In this document: positions 19,722 through 30,288 of the stretch, piece after piece
How positions within the stretch are numbered: the stretch's first letter is position 1
Layout: each line of letters begins with the position of its first letter
Source: an uncultured Oxalobacter sp.
Lineage (GTDB): Bacteria > Pseudomonadota > Gammaproteobacteria > Burkholderiales > Burkholderiaceae_D
NCBI GenBank assembly: GCA_934277985.1
Contig: CAKQWF010000007.1
Location: 1 to 64,000 of the forward strand
Direction of reading: 5' to 3'
Length of the DNA: 64,000 bases
Translations under genes and position numbers: made by a program
The notes under the pieces: generated by a model
The model's input: only the letters and a program-made list of their open reading frames with translations
Databases searched by the model: none
What the model was told of the DNA's origin: nothing

Positions 19722-20549
19722 ATGGAAACAGACAAGCAAATCGAAAAAGCCGCCTCGCTGATCCGTGAAGCGGATGCCCTGCTGATCGGTGCCGGTGCCG
19801 GCATGGGCGTCGATTCGGGGTTACCTGACTTTCGAGGTAACGAGGGATTGTGGCGTGCCTACCCGAAACTGGGAAAACATCAGATCTCTTTTGTGGAAAT
19901 CGCCAATCCGAACGCATTTGCCGACAACGCGCGACTGGCATGGGGTTTTTACGGACATCGTCTGAACCGTTACCGGGAAACACAACCGCATGACGGCTTC
20001 CGCATCCTGCAAGACATGGCGAAAAAGCTGCCGCACGGCGCTTTCGTATTCACCAGCAATGTGGACGGGCAATTCCAGAAAGCCGGATTCGACGAATCAC
20101 GTATTGTCGAATGCCACGGTTCCATTCATCACCTGCAATGTTGTACGCCATGTTCCGCCTCTATCTGGCCCGCCGACAAACTGTCCGTGAAAATCGACGA
20201 AGAAAATTGCTGGCTGACTTCCCCTTTGCCGGTATGTCCCGAATGTCATGGCATGTCGCGCCTGAACATTCTGATGTTCAACGACTGGGGATGGATATCC
20301 AATCGCACGGAACTGCAAATGGAGCGCTTGCACAAATGGTATCGTCAGGCAAAACACCTTATCGTCATCGAAATGGGAGCCGGCGTCCATGTACCGACCG
20401 TACGCCGCGCCAGCGAATCGTTCGATGTACCGATCATCCGGATCAATCCTGACTACCCGGAAGTCCCCAAATCATCCGATGTCGGACTGGCGATGGGCGC
20501 ACTGGATGCATTACGGCTTATCGAAGCTAAACTGGGAAAAACCGCATAA
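19722..20549 (+). CDS. Divergent SIR2-family (sirtuin-like) NAD-dependent protein
   Basis: 275 residues with a sirtuin fold: [17 protein letters not shown] near residue 23, [13 protein letters not shown], the catalytic-His region [12 protein letters not shown], a zinc ribbon of four cysteines (CCTPC ... CPEC), and a distal [14 protein letters not shown] with INPD. It departs from classical deacylases: TSN replaces TQN, GAG replaces GTS, and NDWGW replaces the usual FGE segment. Deacetylase, deacylase or ADP-ribosyltransferase activity is possible. The substrate is unknown. thiM lies 28 bp downstream and may be co-transcribed. Confidence 0.8.
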   Translation: METDKQIEKAASLIREADALLIGAGAGMGVDSGLPDFRGNEGLWRAYPKLGKHQISFVEIANPNAFADNARLAWGFYGHRLNRYRETQPHDGFRILQDMAKKLPHGAFVFTSNVDGQFQKAGFDESRIVECHGSIHHLQCCTPCSASIWPADKLSVKIDEENCWLTSPLPVCPECHGMSRLNILMFNDWGWISNRTELQMERLHKWYRQAKHLIVIEMGAGVHVPTVRRASESFDVPIIRINPDYPEVPKSSDVGLAMGALDALRLIEAKLGKTA

Positions 20550-20577
20550 CGATTATTTTCAACGACAAGACCATGCC

Positions 20578-21435
20578 ATGACCAAACCAATCCTTCTTGC
20601 TGAAACCCTCTGGGACGACGTTATCCGCGTCAGGGAAACCGCCCCCCTGATTCACAACATCACGAACCTTGTCGTGATGAGTTACAACGCAAACATTCTG
20701 CTTGCACTGGGAGCAGCCCCCGTTATGGCACATGCTCTGGAAGAAGTCGCCGACATGTCCGCAATCGCCGACGCGCTGGTCATCAACATCGGCACCCTGC
20801 AACCCGACTGGGTCGCTTCCATGAAACTGGCCGCAAAAACAGCCCGTACACACGATATTCCCGTGATACTCGATCCGGTAGGTGCAGGTGCCACAGCCTA
20901 CCGCAACCGGGTTGTCGAGGAAATACTCACAGAAGCGCAGCCGAACATCATCCGTGGCAACGCATCGGAAATCATGAGCCTTACCGGCTCGCAAGCGCCG
21001 ACCAGGGGAGTCGAAAGTACCGAATCATCCGATCATGCACTGCATGCCGCATACAAACTGGCCACCCGCATCGGGGGTACCGTCTGCGTTTCCGGTGCGA
21101 CCGATCATATCATCGATGAAAACGGCAGAATCGCCAGCCTGTCCAACGGTCATCCCTGGATGACCCGTATCACCGGAGTCGGCTGCTCTGCCAGCGCCAT
21201 GACAGGCGCTTTCGCAGCTATCCAGCCCGACCGCTGGCAAGCGACAACCGCTGCCATGGCATACATGGGTGTTGCCGGAGAAATCGCTGCAGAAACGGTA
21301 ATGGCTCGAGGACAAGGCGTCGGTTCCATGCAGATCGCATTGCTCGACACCCTGCAACTGATGAAACGGGACGACTTTCTTGCACGCATCAAACTGATCG
21401 CGAACGACAAACTGACGCCTCACAAGCGTGCGTGA
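20578..21435 (+). CDS. thiM: Hydroxyethylthiazole kinase
   Basis: Phosphorylates 4-methyl-5-(2-hydroxyethyl)thiazole for thiamine salvage. It has 285 residues, slightly longer than most ThiM. Motifs are [39 protein letters not shown], and the catalytic-Cys region [15 protein letters not shown]. No TPP riboswitch was recognised in the 28 bp before the gene. No thiD or thiE is adjacent, so regulation probably follows the upstream sirtuin gene. Confidence 0.93.
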   Translation: MTKPILLAETLWDDVIRVRETAPLIHNITNLVVMSYNANILLALGAAPVMAHALEEVADMSAIADALVINIGTLQPDWVASMKLAAKTARTHDIPVILDPVGAGATAYRNRVVEEILTEAQPNIIRGNASEIMSLTGSQAPTRGVESTESSDHALHAAYKLATRIGGTVCVSGATDHIIDENGRIASLSNGHPWMTRITGVGCSASAMTGAFAAIQPDRWQATTAAMAYMGVAGEIAAETVMARGQGVGSMQIALLDTLQLMKRDDFLARIKLIANDKLTPHKRA

Positions 21436-21451
21436 CGATATTTTCCGTCAC
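21432..21451. terminator. Weak hairpin between convergent thiM and DUF4139 gene
   Basis: GTGACG, 8-nt loop ATATTTTC, CGTCAC. It overlaps the thiM stop codon. There is no T tract, and only six base pairs, so terminator function is doubtful. Confidence 0.3.
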
Positions 21452-21469
21452 TGATACGCCTGAAATCAC

Positions 21470-22897
21470 TCATTCCACCCGTACCGTATAACGCAACACC
21501 GCTTCCCCCGCAGCCGGTACTGTGATATCCCATACGGCCGTCATGCCATCCCGGCGATGTATCACATTCTCGGAAATTATCTGCCATTTTCCGGGAACCG
21601 GTTCACGAACCTGAACGATAACCGGTCGATCTTTTGCGTTGCGCAAACGGATTTCATACGAACTGTCATACCGTGGCGGAGCACCTGACGGTACAGCAAT
21701 CCGTTCAAACCGGAGCTGTTTGCGACTTGCTGTCACATGAAAAGACTCACCCATAGACAAACTTGCCGATTCGCCCACCGGCATATGCGGTACACGGCTT
21801 TCACCGGCAAACTGCATGTTTCCATGACGATCGGCCTGATAAAAACGCACAATGCCGGCAGGTATCGGAAAGCCCAGACCATCACGCGAACTGTTTTTCC
21901 ATTCCACACGCTGAACGACCGGCCAGGTCCTGCGCATCCCGGGCAAACTGCTGCGATAATAATAACTTTCCCCCTCGAGAACCCACTTGCGTTTCACCTT
22001 TACCGAACCTGCATTGAAAAGCGCATACTGGCATAACTGGCGATCCGGCAACGTAACCTTTCCGGGCAACTCATATCGGTAATAATCACCCGATCCTTCG
22101 CCGGGTACCATATTGGCGACCGGCAAGGCATCCCGCTTCATGCCGGCCGAAGACATCATCACGCTTTCGCCACCGGAAACGCGATTCAGATTCCCCGCTA
22201 CCAGCGTCACCTTGACATCCTTGAGCGACATACCGCTATTGTTGGCAAGCGCAGCCCTTCCGGACAAACTCATGGCATCGTTTTCCTCATCGAACCGTGC
22301 GACATAATCGGCTTGCCAGCTGATACCACGCGTCAGATAATCCAGCTCCAGCACCGCGCCATCACCGGTACGGTTCTCCCACTCGACCGTCAGCGACGAA
22401 TCATTGTTCAATCCATCCGGCAGCCTATCGAAAACCAGACGTCCGGGAAGTCCCGTTTCGATACGGTCACCGATTTCAAGAACGACTCCATCCTGAACCG
22501 ACAGGATGCGTGCATTTTCTTCCGTCTCACGGCCCGTCACCGGATCGGTCCTGACGATCCTGACCGTTTTACCCACATGCGCAGCCAGAAGCGTTCGTGG
22601 AGACAAGCGTTCATGATCGTAAGCGATCCTGCCGACATCGACAGAACGCCCATCACCGTCAAGCAACATGACCGTTTCCGGCAAAATACCATCACTGATA
22701 CCGGAAAAACGCACCGACACATTCCCGGAAGGCAACGATAGCTGCCTGCGCTCCCTGACCAGCGCCCTGTCATGTTCATAAACCGTCAGAGACATTTCCC
22801 GCCTGTCCGTCACATCCGACGACAGCACTGCAGTCGCATGGGCAAACGGCATCACCAGAAACAGTACAAACCAGCATGATTGCCGAAATACCTGCAT
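21470..22897 (-). CDS. DUF4139-domain exported protein, unknown function
   Basis: 475 residues from the ATG at 22897, which has GGGGG eight bases upstream; ATG 22909 is an alternative. Signal peptide MQVFRQSCWFVLFLVMPFAHA, then a beta-rich body. DUF4139 features include LDYLTRGISWQADYVA, LSLKDVKVTLVAGNLN-type sequence near the middle, and the C-terminal WDITVPAAGEAVLRYTVRVE. It lacks the coiled-coil N-terminal half seen in the mucoidy-inhibitor-like eukaryotic and bacterial relatives. It is probably periplasmic or envelope-associated, and the role is unknown. It is convergent with thiM and follows metY on the same strand. Confidence 0.8.
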   Translation of the reverse strand: MQVFRQSCWFVLFLVMPFAHATAVLSSDVTDRREMSLTVYEHDRALVRERRQLSLPSGNVSVRFSGISDGILPETVMLLDGDGRSVDVGRIAYDHERLSPRTLLAAHVGKTVRIVRTDPVTGRETEENARILSVQDGVVLEIGDRIETGLPGRLVFDRLPDGLNNDSSLTVEWENRTGDGAVLELDYLTRGISWQADYVARFDEENDAMSLSGRAALANNSGMSLKDVKVTLVAGNLNRVSGGESVMMSSAGMKRDALPVANMVPGEGSGDYYRYELPGKVTLPDRQLCQYALFNAGSVKVKRKWVLEGESYYYRSSLPGMRRTWPVVQRVEWKNSSRDGLGFPIPAGIVRFYQADRHGNMQFAGESRVPHMPVGESASLSMGESFHVTASRKQLRFERIAVPSGAPPRYDSSYEIRLRNAKDRPVIVQVREPVPGKWQIISENVIHRRDGMTAVWDITVPAAGEAVLRYTVRVE

Positions 22898-23025
22898 GAA
22901 TACCCCCATTCTCCATTCCGTAAAGCCAGCCTGACAGAACTTGGTCTGCCGGTTCCTTTTTCCATTTTGCGGCACGACCTGTCAGGAAGTACCGTTTTTT
23001 ACGTCTGGACACAAAAAAAAGCGGA

Positions 23026-24312
23026 TCAGATCACCGACAACGCCTGATCCAGATCGGCGATCAGGTCGTCTGCATGTTCCAGTCCGATCGACAGGCGAAT
23101 CATATCTTCGCTGACACCTGCTTTTTTCAATTCTTCCGCACTCAGCTGGCGATGCGTCGTCGAGGCCGAATGGGTCGCCAACGAACGCGCATCCCCGATA
23201 TTGACCAGTCTGGTGAACAACTTGAAGGCATCCAGCACTTTTGCGCCAGCCTCGCGTGCACTCATGCTGCCCGATGGTTTGACACCGAACGACAACAGGC
23301 TGGGAGCCTTGCCGTTCATATATTTCTGAAGCAATGCATGATCCGGATGATCCGGCAATGCCGCGCAATTCACCCAGGAAACTTTCGGATGATCATGCAG
23401 GAAACGGGCAATCGCCAGTGCATTTTCGCACGTTCTGTCCATACGTAACGGCAAGGTTTCGATACCCTGCAAAATCAGGAAAGCGTTCATCGGAGACAGA
23501 GCTCCCCCCATATTGCGCAGCGGAACCACTCTGGCACGTGCAATATAGGCCGCATCACCGAACACATCCGTATAAACGACACCGTGATACGACACATCCG
23601 GTTCATTGAGACGCCTGAATTTTTCGCGATGTTCTTTCCAGGGGAACTTTCCACTGTCGACGATGCCGCCGGCCAGACTGTTGCCATGACCGTTCATGGA
23701 TTTCGTCAGCGCATGCACCACAATATCGGCACCCCATTCAAACGGACGGCACAGATACGGTGTCGGAACGGTATTGTCCACAATCAGCGGAATACCGTGC
23801 GCATGCGCGATATTGGCCAGTTTCTCGATATCGGTTACGTTTCCCAGCGGATTGCCGACCGATTCACAGAAAATCGCCTTGGTGCGACTGTCGATACGTG
23901 CCGAAAAATCGTCCGGCAACAGCGGATCGGCAAAACGGACTTCAATACCATATTGCGGGAAAGTATGGGCAAACAGATTATAGCTGCCGCCATAGAGTGT
24001 ACTGGACGCAATGATATTGTCACCCACTTCCGTAATGGTCTGGATGGCATACGATACCGCCGTCATACCGGATGCCAGCGCCAGCGCGCCGACACCGCCT
24101 TCCAGTGCCGCAACCCGTTTTTCCAGCACATCGTTGGTCGGATTCATGATACGGGTATAAATATTCCCCGGTACTTTCAGGTCGAACAGATCTGCGCCGT
24201 GCTGTGCATTGTCAAAAGCATAAGCCACCGTCTGGTAAATCGGTACCGCAACGGATTTGGTCACAGGATCCGGCGAATAGCCGGCATGAATGGCAAGCGT
24301 TTCAAATTTCAT
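23026..24312 (-). CDS. metY: O-acetylhomoserine sulfhydrylase / aminocarboxypropyltransferase
   Basis: PLP enzyme making homocysteine from O-acetylhomoserine and sulfide. It has 428 residues, typical of MetY and longer than MetB, MetC or MetZ. The N-terminus is KFETLAIHAGYSPDPVTKSVAVPIYQTVAYAF. The PLP lysine is in VVHALTKSMNGHGNSLAGGIVD, where family members normally have SATKW or SLTKY, and the C-terminus has IRLSIGLEHADDLIADLDQAL. The start at 24312 removes an implausible 74-residue extension. No SAM riboswitch was recognised in the 71 bp before it. Confidence 0.94.
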   Translation of the reverse strand: MKFETLAIHAGYSPDPVTKSVAVPIYQTVAYAFDNAQHGADLFDLKVPGNIYTRIMNPTNDVLEKRVAALEGGVGALALASGMTAVSYAIQTITEVGDNIIASSTLYGGSYNLFAHTFPQYGIEVRFADPLLPDDFSARIDSRTKAIFCESVGNPLGNVTDIEKLANIAHAHGIPLIVDNTVPTPYLCRPFEWGADIVVHALTKSMNGHGNSLAGGIVDSGKFPWKEHREKFRRLNEPDVSYHGVVYTDVFGDAAYIARARVVPLRNMGGALSPMNAFLILQGIETLPLRMDRTCENALAIARFLHDHPKVSWVNCAALPDHPDHALLQKYMNGKAPSLLSFGVKPSGSMSAREAGAKVLDAFKLFTRLVNIGDARSLATHSASTTHRQLSAEELKKAGVSEDMIRLSIGLEHADDLIADLDQALSVI

Positions 24313-24383
24313 GGCAATTATCCGAATGAAAATAATATAGACAATTTTATATTGTACAGACTGTGCCGCGGGCCGGCGAAAAT

Positions 24384-25184
24384 TCAGACCAGTCTGTGTG
24401 AATGCGTATAAACCGAAAGACCGTTTTTCCTGACAAAGCCTGCAAGCGTAATATTGGCGCGATCCGCCATCCGGATCGCCAGCGCCGTCGGCGCCGATAC
24501 GGCCGCCAGCATTCCGATACCCGCCATCGCGCACTTCTGGACCATTTCATAACTGGCACGGCTCGTCACCAGCGCAGCTCCCTGACTGAAATCCTTTCCT
24601 TGCGCGGCCATCGCGCCGATCATTTTGTCCAGCGCATTATGCCGTCCGACATCTTCCCTGACAAAAGACACCGTTCCCCCAATATCGAGCCATGCAGCCG
24701 CATGCGTCGCCCCCGTTTTCATCTTCAGCGTCTGCCGTTTTTCCATTTCGTCAAACGCGGCATGCACGACACCGGCCGCAAATACCGGCGCATTTTGAAC
24801 AACCGGCAAAATACGGACAGCCTGTGACAAGGAATCCGTTCCACACAAACCGCATCCTGTCCTTCCGGCAAGATTGCGGCGGCGCATTTTCAGATTGCCG
24901 AACGACTCGCTGGCAATCGTCAGCTCTACACGAATCCCGTTTTCCGCCTCGACGATTTCACAGTCATAAACTTCATTCGGTCCGCCGACAATCTCTTCCG
25001 TCAGAGAAAAACCCAGTGCAAAATCTTCCAGATCGGCAGGCGTCGCCAGCATCACCGCATGGGAAATTCCGTTATACACCAGGGCGACCGGCACTTCCTC
25101 TGCCACAATATCCACCGCCTGCTCACAAGTCCCCGGACGCCAGCGGACAACCGCAACATCCGACAAAACCCTATTCCCGTCCAT
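24384..25184 (-). CDS. fdhD: Formate dehydrogenase accessory sulfurtransferase
   Basis: Carries sulfur from IscS to the molybdenum bis-MGD cofactor so that formate dehydrogenase becomes active. It has 266 residues. The conserved Cys pair is in RTGCGLCGTDSLSQA near residue 110-125, with EEVPVALVYNGISHAVMLATP upstream and DVGRHNALDKMIGA in the second half. It starts 9 bp after modE on the same strand, so it is co-transcribed with the molybdate regulator. It fits with fdhF at 30289 and iscS at 49447. Confidence 0.95.
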   Translation of the reverse strand: MDGNRVLSDVAVVRWRPGTCEQAVDIVAEEVPVALVYNGISHAVMLATPADLEDFALGFSLTEEIVGGPNEVYDCEIVEAENGIRVELTIASESFGNLKMRRRNLAGRTGCGLCGTDSLSQAVRILPVVQNAPVFAAGVVHAAFDEMEKRQTLKMKTGATHAAAWLDIGGTVSFVREDVGRHNALDKMIGAMAAQGKDFSQGAALVTSRASYEMVQKCAMAGIGMLAAVSAPTALAIRMADRANITLAGFVRKNGLSVYTHSHRLV

Positions 25185-25193
25185 ACGCTCCTC

Positions 25194-25964
25194 TCATGGC
25201 AACAAGGCCACAACGACAGCCGATTCATCCACAGACGCCAGAATCTGCATTCCTGTCCTGATATGTTTCGATGACGACGCAAAACCGACCAACTGCAGCC
25301 CGGGCAACAATTCGATCGTGACTTCATCCTCTTTTTCACCTTCGGACACGCGCGTGACCGTTCCCTGAAACTGGTTCGCCACCGACAAATCCCCGGAATC
25401 CACCTCATCGAATACCTTGACAGCCGTTGCCTTACACATTGCCAGCACAGCCATTCCGGGTTTCAACGCCAGCAGTTCCGCGCTGGTACGGGTAATGCGT
25501 GCGACCAGCACCGACATGTTTTCATGAACCTGCAGACAGACACGGACGATCTGCCCGCTCATCTTCAGCCCCTTGACCCTGCAAGGCAAATAGTTGCGCA
25601 TACTAGTTCTGATCGACAAACGCGAAAAACGGGCATCGAGGGTATCTGCCTTGTCTTCTTGAAAGCGGCTCAACACTTCCTGCCGGTTTTTCTCAAGCAC
25701 ACTGGCGATTTCCAGAAGACGTGATCCTGCATCTGTCAATTTCGCACCACCGCCACCGACACCGCCTACCACCTTTTCCACCAGAGACACCCCGGTCAGG
25801 TTGGTCAACGTATCAATCGCCTGCCATGCCGCCTTGTAACTGATCCCCGTCTCACGGGCCGCCTGTGAAATTGACCCTGTCTCCCCGATTTTCCGGAGCA
25901 CCTCGATACGCTTGTCCGCCGTACCATGTCCAAATGCATTGGCAAGAGAAACCGAATCGTTCAT
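25194..25964 (-). CDS. modE: Molybdate-responsive transcriptional regulator ModE
   Basis: 256 residues: an N-terminal winged helix-turn-helix (residues about 15-95: KRIEVLRKIGETGSISQAARETGISYKAAWQAID, then GGGGAKLTDAGSRLLE) and two C-terminal molybdate-binding TOBE/Mop domains (SMRNYLPCRVKGLKMSGQIVRV; ANQFQGTVTRVSEGEKEDEVTIELL). Molybdate-loaded ModE represses modABC. It faces modA across a 94-bp spacer carrying an operator-like palindrome, and heads a modE-fdhD unit. Confidence 0.95.
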   Translation of the reverse strand: MNDSVSLANAFGHGTADKRIEVLRKIGETGSISQAARETGISYKAAWQAIDTLTNLTGVSLVEKVVGGVGGGGAKLTDAGSRLLEIASVLEKNRQEVLSRFQEDKADTLDARFSRLSIRTSMRNYLPCRVKGLKMSGQIVRVCLQVHENMSVLVARITRTSAELLALKPGMAVLAMCKATAVKVFDEVDSGDLSVANQFQGTVTRVSEGEKEDEVTIELLPGLQLVGFASSSKHIRTGMQILASVDESAVVVALLP

Positions 25965-25995
25965 TTTTTCGTCAATTTTTCAAAAAAGCAAAAGT

Positions 25996-26025
25996 TTGAA
26001 CAATACCGAATTGTTCTGTTAGAAT
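25996..26025 (+). promoter_or_regulatory. Candidate modABC promoter
   Basis: TTGAAC (25996-26001), 18-bp spacer, TAGAAT (26020-26025). Transcription would begin near 26032, inside the ModE-like palindrome. This placement would allow repression by blocking the start site. Confidence 0.65.
25998..26016. promoter_or_regulatory. Second inverted repeat in the modE-modA spacer
   Basis: GAACAAT, 5-nt ACCGA, ATTGTTC. It overlaps the -35 element of the modA promoter and lies 34 bp from the modE start, so it could act on either gene. The sequence does not resemble a ModE half-site. The binder is unknown. Confidence 0.4.
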
Positions 26026-26820
<795 letters not shown>

Positions 26821-26831
26821 TTGCCACGATC

Positions 26832-27503
26832 ATGCCTGAAGTCGATCTGACCGCCATCTGGCTGACCCTGAAACTGGCCACACTGACCACGGCCATCCTG
26901 CTTGTCATCGGGACACCGCTGGCATGGAATTTGTCCCATACCAGAGGATGGTGGCGCGGCCCCGTCAATGCCATCGTGACATTGCCTTTCGTACTGCCAC
27001 CGACAGTATTGGGATTTTACCTGCTGATTCTCATGGGGCCGAACGGCCCTGTCGGCAAGTTTTGCCATTGGATCGGTTTGCCAACCCTGCCGTTCAGCTT
27101 TTCAGGCCTGCTCGTCGCCTCGGTCGTTTATTCACTGCCCTTTGTGGTACAACCCTTGCAAAATTCATTTGAAACGATCGGACTGCAACCGCTGGAGGCT
27201 GCAGCGACATTGCGCGCTTCCCCGCTGGACACTTTCTTCAGCGTAATTTTGCCTCTGGCCAAACCGGGTTATCTGACCGCCATCGTCATGGGATTCGCCC
27301 ATACCGTCGGAGAATTCGGTGTTGTTTTGATGATCGGCGGGAACATCCCGGGAAAAACCCGCGTTCTTTCGGTCTCGATATACGACCACGTCGAGGCACT
27401 GGAATATGCACAGGCACACTGGCTTTCCGCCGGTATGCTGGCTTTCGCGTTCCTTGTCCTGCTCGCCCTGTATCTTCTGAACCCTAACAAACGCCGCTCA
27501 TGA
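26832..27503 (+). CDS. modB: Molybdate ABC transporter permease
   Basis: 223 residues with about five membrane helices ([51 protein letters not shown] and others). The EAA-type loop for the ATPase reads [26 protein letters not shown]. The 3' end overlaps the modC start by 4 bp (ATGA), implying coupled translation. Confidence 0.96.
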   Translation: MPEVDLTAIWLTLKLATLTTAILLVIGTPLAWNLSHTRGWWRGPVNAIVTLPFVLPPTVLGFYLLILMGPNGPVGKFCHWIGLPTLPFSFSGLLVASVVYSLPFVVQPLQNSFETIGLQPLEAAATLRASPLDTFFSVILPLAKPGYLTAIVMGFAHTVGEFGVVLMIGGNIPGKTRVLSVSIYDHVEALEYAQAHWLSAGMLAFAFLVLLALYLLNPNKRRS

Positions 27504-28588
27504 ACAGCCTGTACCTCAAGGGAACCGTCCGCTATCCCGATTATGAGCTGAACTTCGATCTGTCGCTCCCCGAATCGGGTATTACCGCACTCTTCGGCGC
27601 TTCCGGTGCAGGAAAATCCACCCTGCTGCGTGCGGTCGCCGGTCTCATCAAACCCGAAAACGGCATCATCCGGTTCGGCGAAACCGTTTGGCAGGACGAC
27701 ACTGCCGGACTGTTCATCCCGACACACAAACGTTCGCTCGGTTTCGTTTTCCAGGATGCGCGCCTGTTCTCTCACTTGAATGTCACCGGCAACATCCGGT
27801 ACGGAATGAAACGTATCCGTACCGAACAACGACGCATATCGCTGGAAAGAGCCGTCGACCTCCTTGGGATCGGCCATCTGCTCGACCGCATGCCGGACAC
27901 TCTCTCCGGCGGAGAAAAACAGCGCGTCAGTATCGCACGCGCGCTGGCGACCAGTCCGGACATCATGCTCATGGACGAACCGCTGGCTGCGCTCGACATG
28001 AAACGCAAATCGGAAATTCTGCCCTATCTCCAGCGTCTGAACGAAGAACTCGGTATCCCCATTCTGTACGTCAGCCATGCACAGGAAGAAGTCAGCACGC
28101 TGGCCGATCATCTGGTCTTGCTTGAGCAGGGACGAATACTGGCGACCGGGAAAACCGGCGATATGCTCACCCGTCTCGATCTGCCGCTTGCCTACTACGA
28201 TACCGCCTCTGCAATCATTGAGGGAAAAATCATCGCCGAAGATACCCGATTCAGTCTGAGCACATTGTCTTTCCCGGGCGGACTCATTTACCTGCCGACA
28301 GGCAATTTCAGCATCGGCAAGCATATCCGCCTGCGTATTCAGGCACGTGACGTCAGCCTGACGACACAAAAGCCCGAACAGACCAGTATCCTGAATATCA
28401 TCGAAACCACCGTTACCGGCCTCTCACCGGAATCAAAGGGCGAGGTTATGGTCGAACTTGATGCAAACGGTACCCGACTATTGTCGAGAATCACCGGCAA
28501 ATCCGCCAGTGTCCTTAAACTGGACATTGGAAAACCCGTTTATGCCCAGATCAAAGGCATTGCGATTCTCGAATCATTCTCCGGATAA
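27500..28588 (+). CDS. modC: Molybdate ABC transporter ATP-binding protein
   Basis: 362 residues. Walker A is [11 protein letters not shown], the Q-loop FVFQDARLF, the signature [15 protein letters not shown], Walker [13 protein letters not shown], and the H-loop YVSHAQEE. The C-terminal 140 residues form a regulatory TOBE domain ([23 protein letters not shown]), where molybdate can inhibit transport in this family. Confidence 0.96.
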   Translation: MNSLYLKGTVRYPDYELNFDLSLPESGITALFGASGAGKSTLLRAVAGLIKPENGIIRFGETVWQDDTAGLFIPTHKRSLGFVFQDARLFSHLNVTGNIRYGMKRIRTEQRRISLERAVDLLGIGHLLDRMPDTLSGGEKQRVSIARALATSPDIMLMDEPLAALDMKRKSEILPYLQRLNEELGIPILYVSHAQEEVSTLADHLVLLEQGRILATGKTGDMLTRLDLPLAYYDTASAIIEGKIIAEDTRFSLSTLSFPGGLIYLPTGNFSIGKHIRLRIQARDVSLTTQKPEQTSILNIIETTVTGLSPESKGEVMVELDANGTRLLSRITGKSASVLKLDIGKPVYAQIKGIAILESFSG

Positions 28589-28650
28589 CGCCGGATTTCA
28601 CCAGCCAGACGCAAAAAAAGCCGTGTCCGGCTGAAAATTAAATATCCCGT

Positions 28651-28656
28651 TATAAT
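28651..28656 (+). promoter_or_regulatory. Candidate -10 box (TATAAT) before the aldehyde dehydrogenase gene
   Basis: A perfect TATAAT 105 bp before the chosen start. No good -35 at the usual distance (about 28628, CGGCTG-like sequence), so this is tentative. Confidence 0.35.
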
Positions 28657-28760
28657 GGATAAAAATAATTCTTATTCCGCCATTGCGTTACTTTACAAAA
28701 GCGACAGACGGCGTTTCAAAACAATCCGAAAAACATGACAGTTACTCAATGGAGGCTTCA

Positions 28761-30215
28761 ATGAATGACAACAAAAAAGTTCCGCAATACGAATTGCTGA
28801 TCGATGGCAAATGGGTGACTCCCGAAAGCGGACAGTACTCCACCATCCTCAATCCTGCGACAGAAGAAGTCATCGCTCATGTCGCCGCCGGCAGTGAAAA
28901 AGATGTCGATACCGCAGCGAAAGCGGCACGCGCTGCCCTCAAGGTCTGGAACGGCATCACGGCTGCAGAACGCGGCAGAATACTGAACCGGCTGGCCGAT
29001 CTGCTGGAAAAAAATCAGGAAGAACTGATCATGCTGGAAAGCATGAATGCAGGAAAACCGATCGCCAGCGTCAGACGGCAAGACATGCCTGCCGCCATCG
29101 ACACGCTGCGTTACTATGCCGGCTGGACCGACAAGATCATCGGTCAGGTCATTCCGGCCAGAACCGATGCACTGACCTACACCGTCCGCGAACCGGTCGG
29201 CGTCGTCGGCGCGATCGTTCCCTGGAACTTCCCGCTCATGATCGGCATCTGGAAAATCGCGCCTGCATTGGCATGCGGTTGTACTTTGGTCGTCAAACCG
29301 GCTGAGCTGACGCCGATGACCGCCATTCGTATCGGAGAACTGGCACTGGAAGCCGGAATCCCGCCTGGCGTACTCAACATCGTGACCGGCAAGGGCAGTG
29401 TCGTCGGAGATGCCATGGTTGCCCATCCGCAAATCGACAAGATCACGTTTACCGGCTCGCCGAAAGTCGGTCGCGGCATCATGCAGGGTGCGGCTGTCAA
29501 CTTCAAGAAAATCACGCTTGAACTGGGCGGCAAATCGGCCAACATCATTTTCGACGATGCCGATCTCGACAGCGCGGTTCGTGGATCGGCCTCCGGCATT
29601 TTCTTCAATGCCGGACAGGTCTGCTCTGCCGGTTCGCGTATTCTTGTACACAAGAAAATCCACGACGAAGTGGTTGACCGCCTGATCGAACGTGCGAAAC
29701 ATATCCGGATCGGCGATACGGCATCCGACGACACCATCATGGGGCCGCTGGTTTCGCGCAACCAGATGAATACCGTCATGGATTATATCGATATCGGCAA
29801 AAAAGAAGGTGCATGCGTAGCCTATGGTGGCCAGCGTGTCGGTGACAAGGGTTTTTATGTTTCGCCGACCATCTTCACCGACGTCCAACATGAAATGCGG
29901 ATCTCGCAGGAAGAAATCTTCGGCCCGGTCGCCAGCATCATTCCGTTCGAGGATGAAGAAGACGCCATCCGGATCGCCAACGGCACGGCTTTCAGTCTGG
30001 CAGCCGGCATCTGGAGTGCCGATGTCACCCGCATCCACAAAGTCGCCCACGAATTGAGAGCCGGTACGGTCTGGATCAACACGTACGGTTACACCGACGT
30101 CCGCCTGCCATGGGGCGGAACAGGCGAATCCGGTTTCGGACGCGAACACGGTGAAGCAGCACTGGAAAACTTCACCGAGCCGAAAACCATCTGGCTGTCG
30201 CTGCTGAAACGTTAA
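28761..30215 (+). CDS. NAD(P)-dependent aldehyde dehydrogenase
   Basis: 484 residues from the ATG preceded by GGAGG (28751); in-frame ATGs at 28683 and 28749 lack a good ribosome-binding site. Motifs are PWNFPLMIGIWKIAPALACG, the NAD loop FTGSPKVGRGIM, the general base in LELGGKSANIIFDD, the catalytic Cys in NAGQVCSAGSR, and the C-terminal WGGTGESGFGREHGEAAL. It resembles betaine-, aminobutyraldehyde- or succinate-semialdehyde-type enzymes. The substrate cannot be assigned. It lies between modABC and the formate dehydrogenase genes. Confidence 0.92.
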   Translation: MNDNKKVPQYELLIDGKWVTPESGQYSTILNPATEEVIAHVAAGSEKDVDTAAKAARAALKVWNGITAAERGRILNRLADLLEKNQEELIMLESMNAGKPIASVRRQDMPAAIDTLRYYAGWTDKIIGQVIPARTDALTYTVREPVGVVGAIVPWNFPLMIGIWKIAPALACGCTLVVKPAELTPMTAIRIGELALEAGIPPGVLNIVTGKGSVVGDAMVAHPQIDKITFTGSPKVGRGIMQGAAVNFKKITLELGGKSANIIFDDADLDSAVRGSASGIFFNAGQVCSAGSRILVHKKIHDEVVDRLIERAKHIRIGDTASDDTIMGPLVSRNQMNTVMDYIDIGKKEGACVAYGGQRVGDKGFYVSPTIFTDVQHEMRISQEEIFGPVASIIPFEDEEDAIRIANGTAFSLAAGIWSADVTRIHKVAHELRAGTVWINTYGYTDVRLPWGGTGESGFGREHGEAALENFTEPKTIWLSLLKR

Positions 30216-30237
30216 TTTCCGGTTCACGCAATAAAAA

Positions 30238-30266
30238 AACCTCTCCGTTTCCGGAGAGGTTTTTTT
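30238..30266. terminator. Bidirectional terminator between aldehyde dehydrogenase and fdhF
   Basis: AACCTCTCCG-TTTC-CGGAGAGGTT with A7 on the left and T7 on the right, between convergent genes. Perfect 10-bp stem. Confidence 0.95.
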
Positions 30267-30288
30267 AATGGCTTTTCAGGCTTGCCTG

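Noticed and set aside
18206-19804. A 532-codon open frame antisense to ahpF
   Set aside because: It mirrors the codon bias of ahpF, has no recognisable motif and no ribosome-binding site. It is a typical shadow of a GC-skewed gene.
20550-20577. TPP riboswitch before thiM
   Set aside because: Only 28 bp separate thiM from the sirtuin gene. There is no room for the fold and no THI box sequence.
28612-28632. Terminator-like hairpin on the minus strand (AGCCG-GACA-CGGCT followed by T7) between modC and the aldehyde dehydrogenase gene
   Set aside because: No minus-strand gene would end there, and the stem is only five bp. It is probably chance, though an antisense transcript cannot be excluded.
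28758-30227. A 489-codon open frame antisense to the aldehyde dehydrogenase gene
   Set aside because: It lies opposite a motif-rich gene, has low-complexity composition and no family features.
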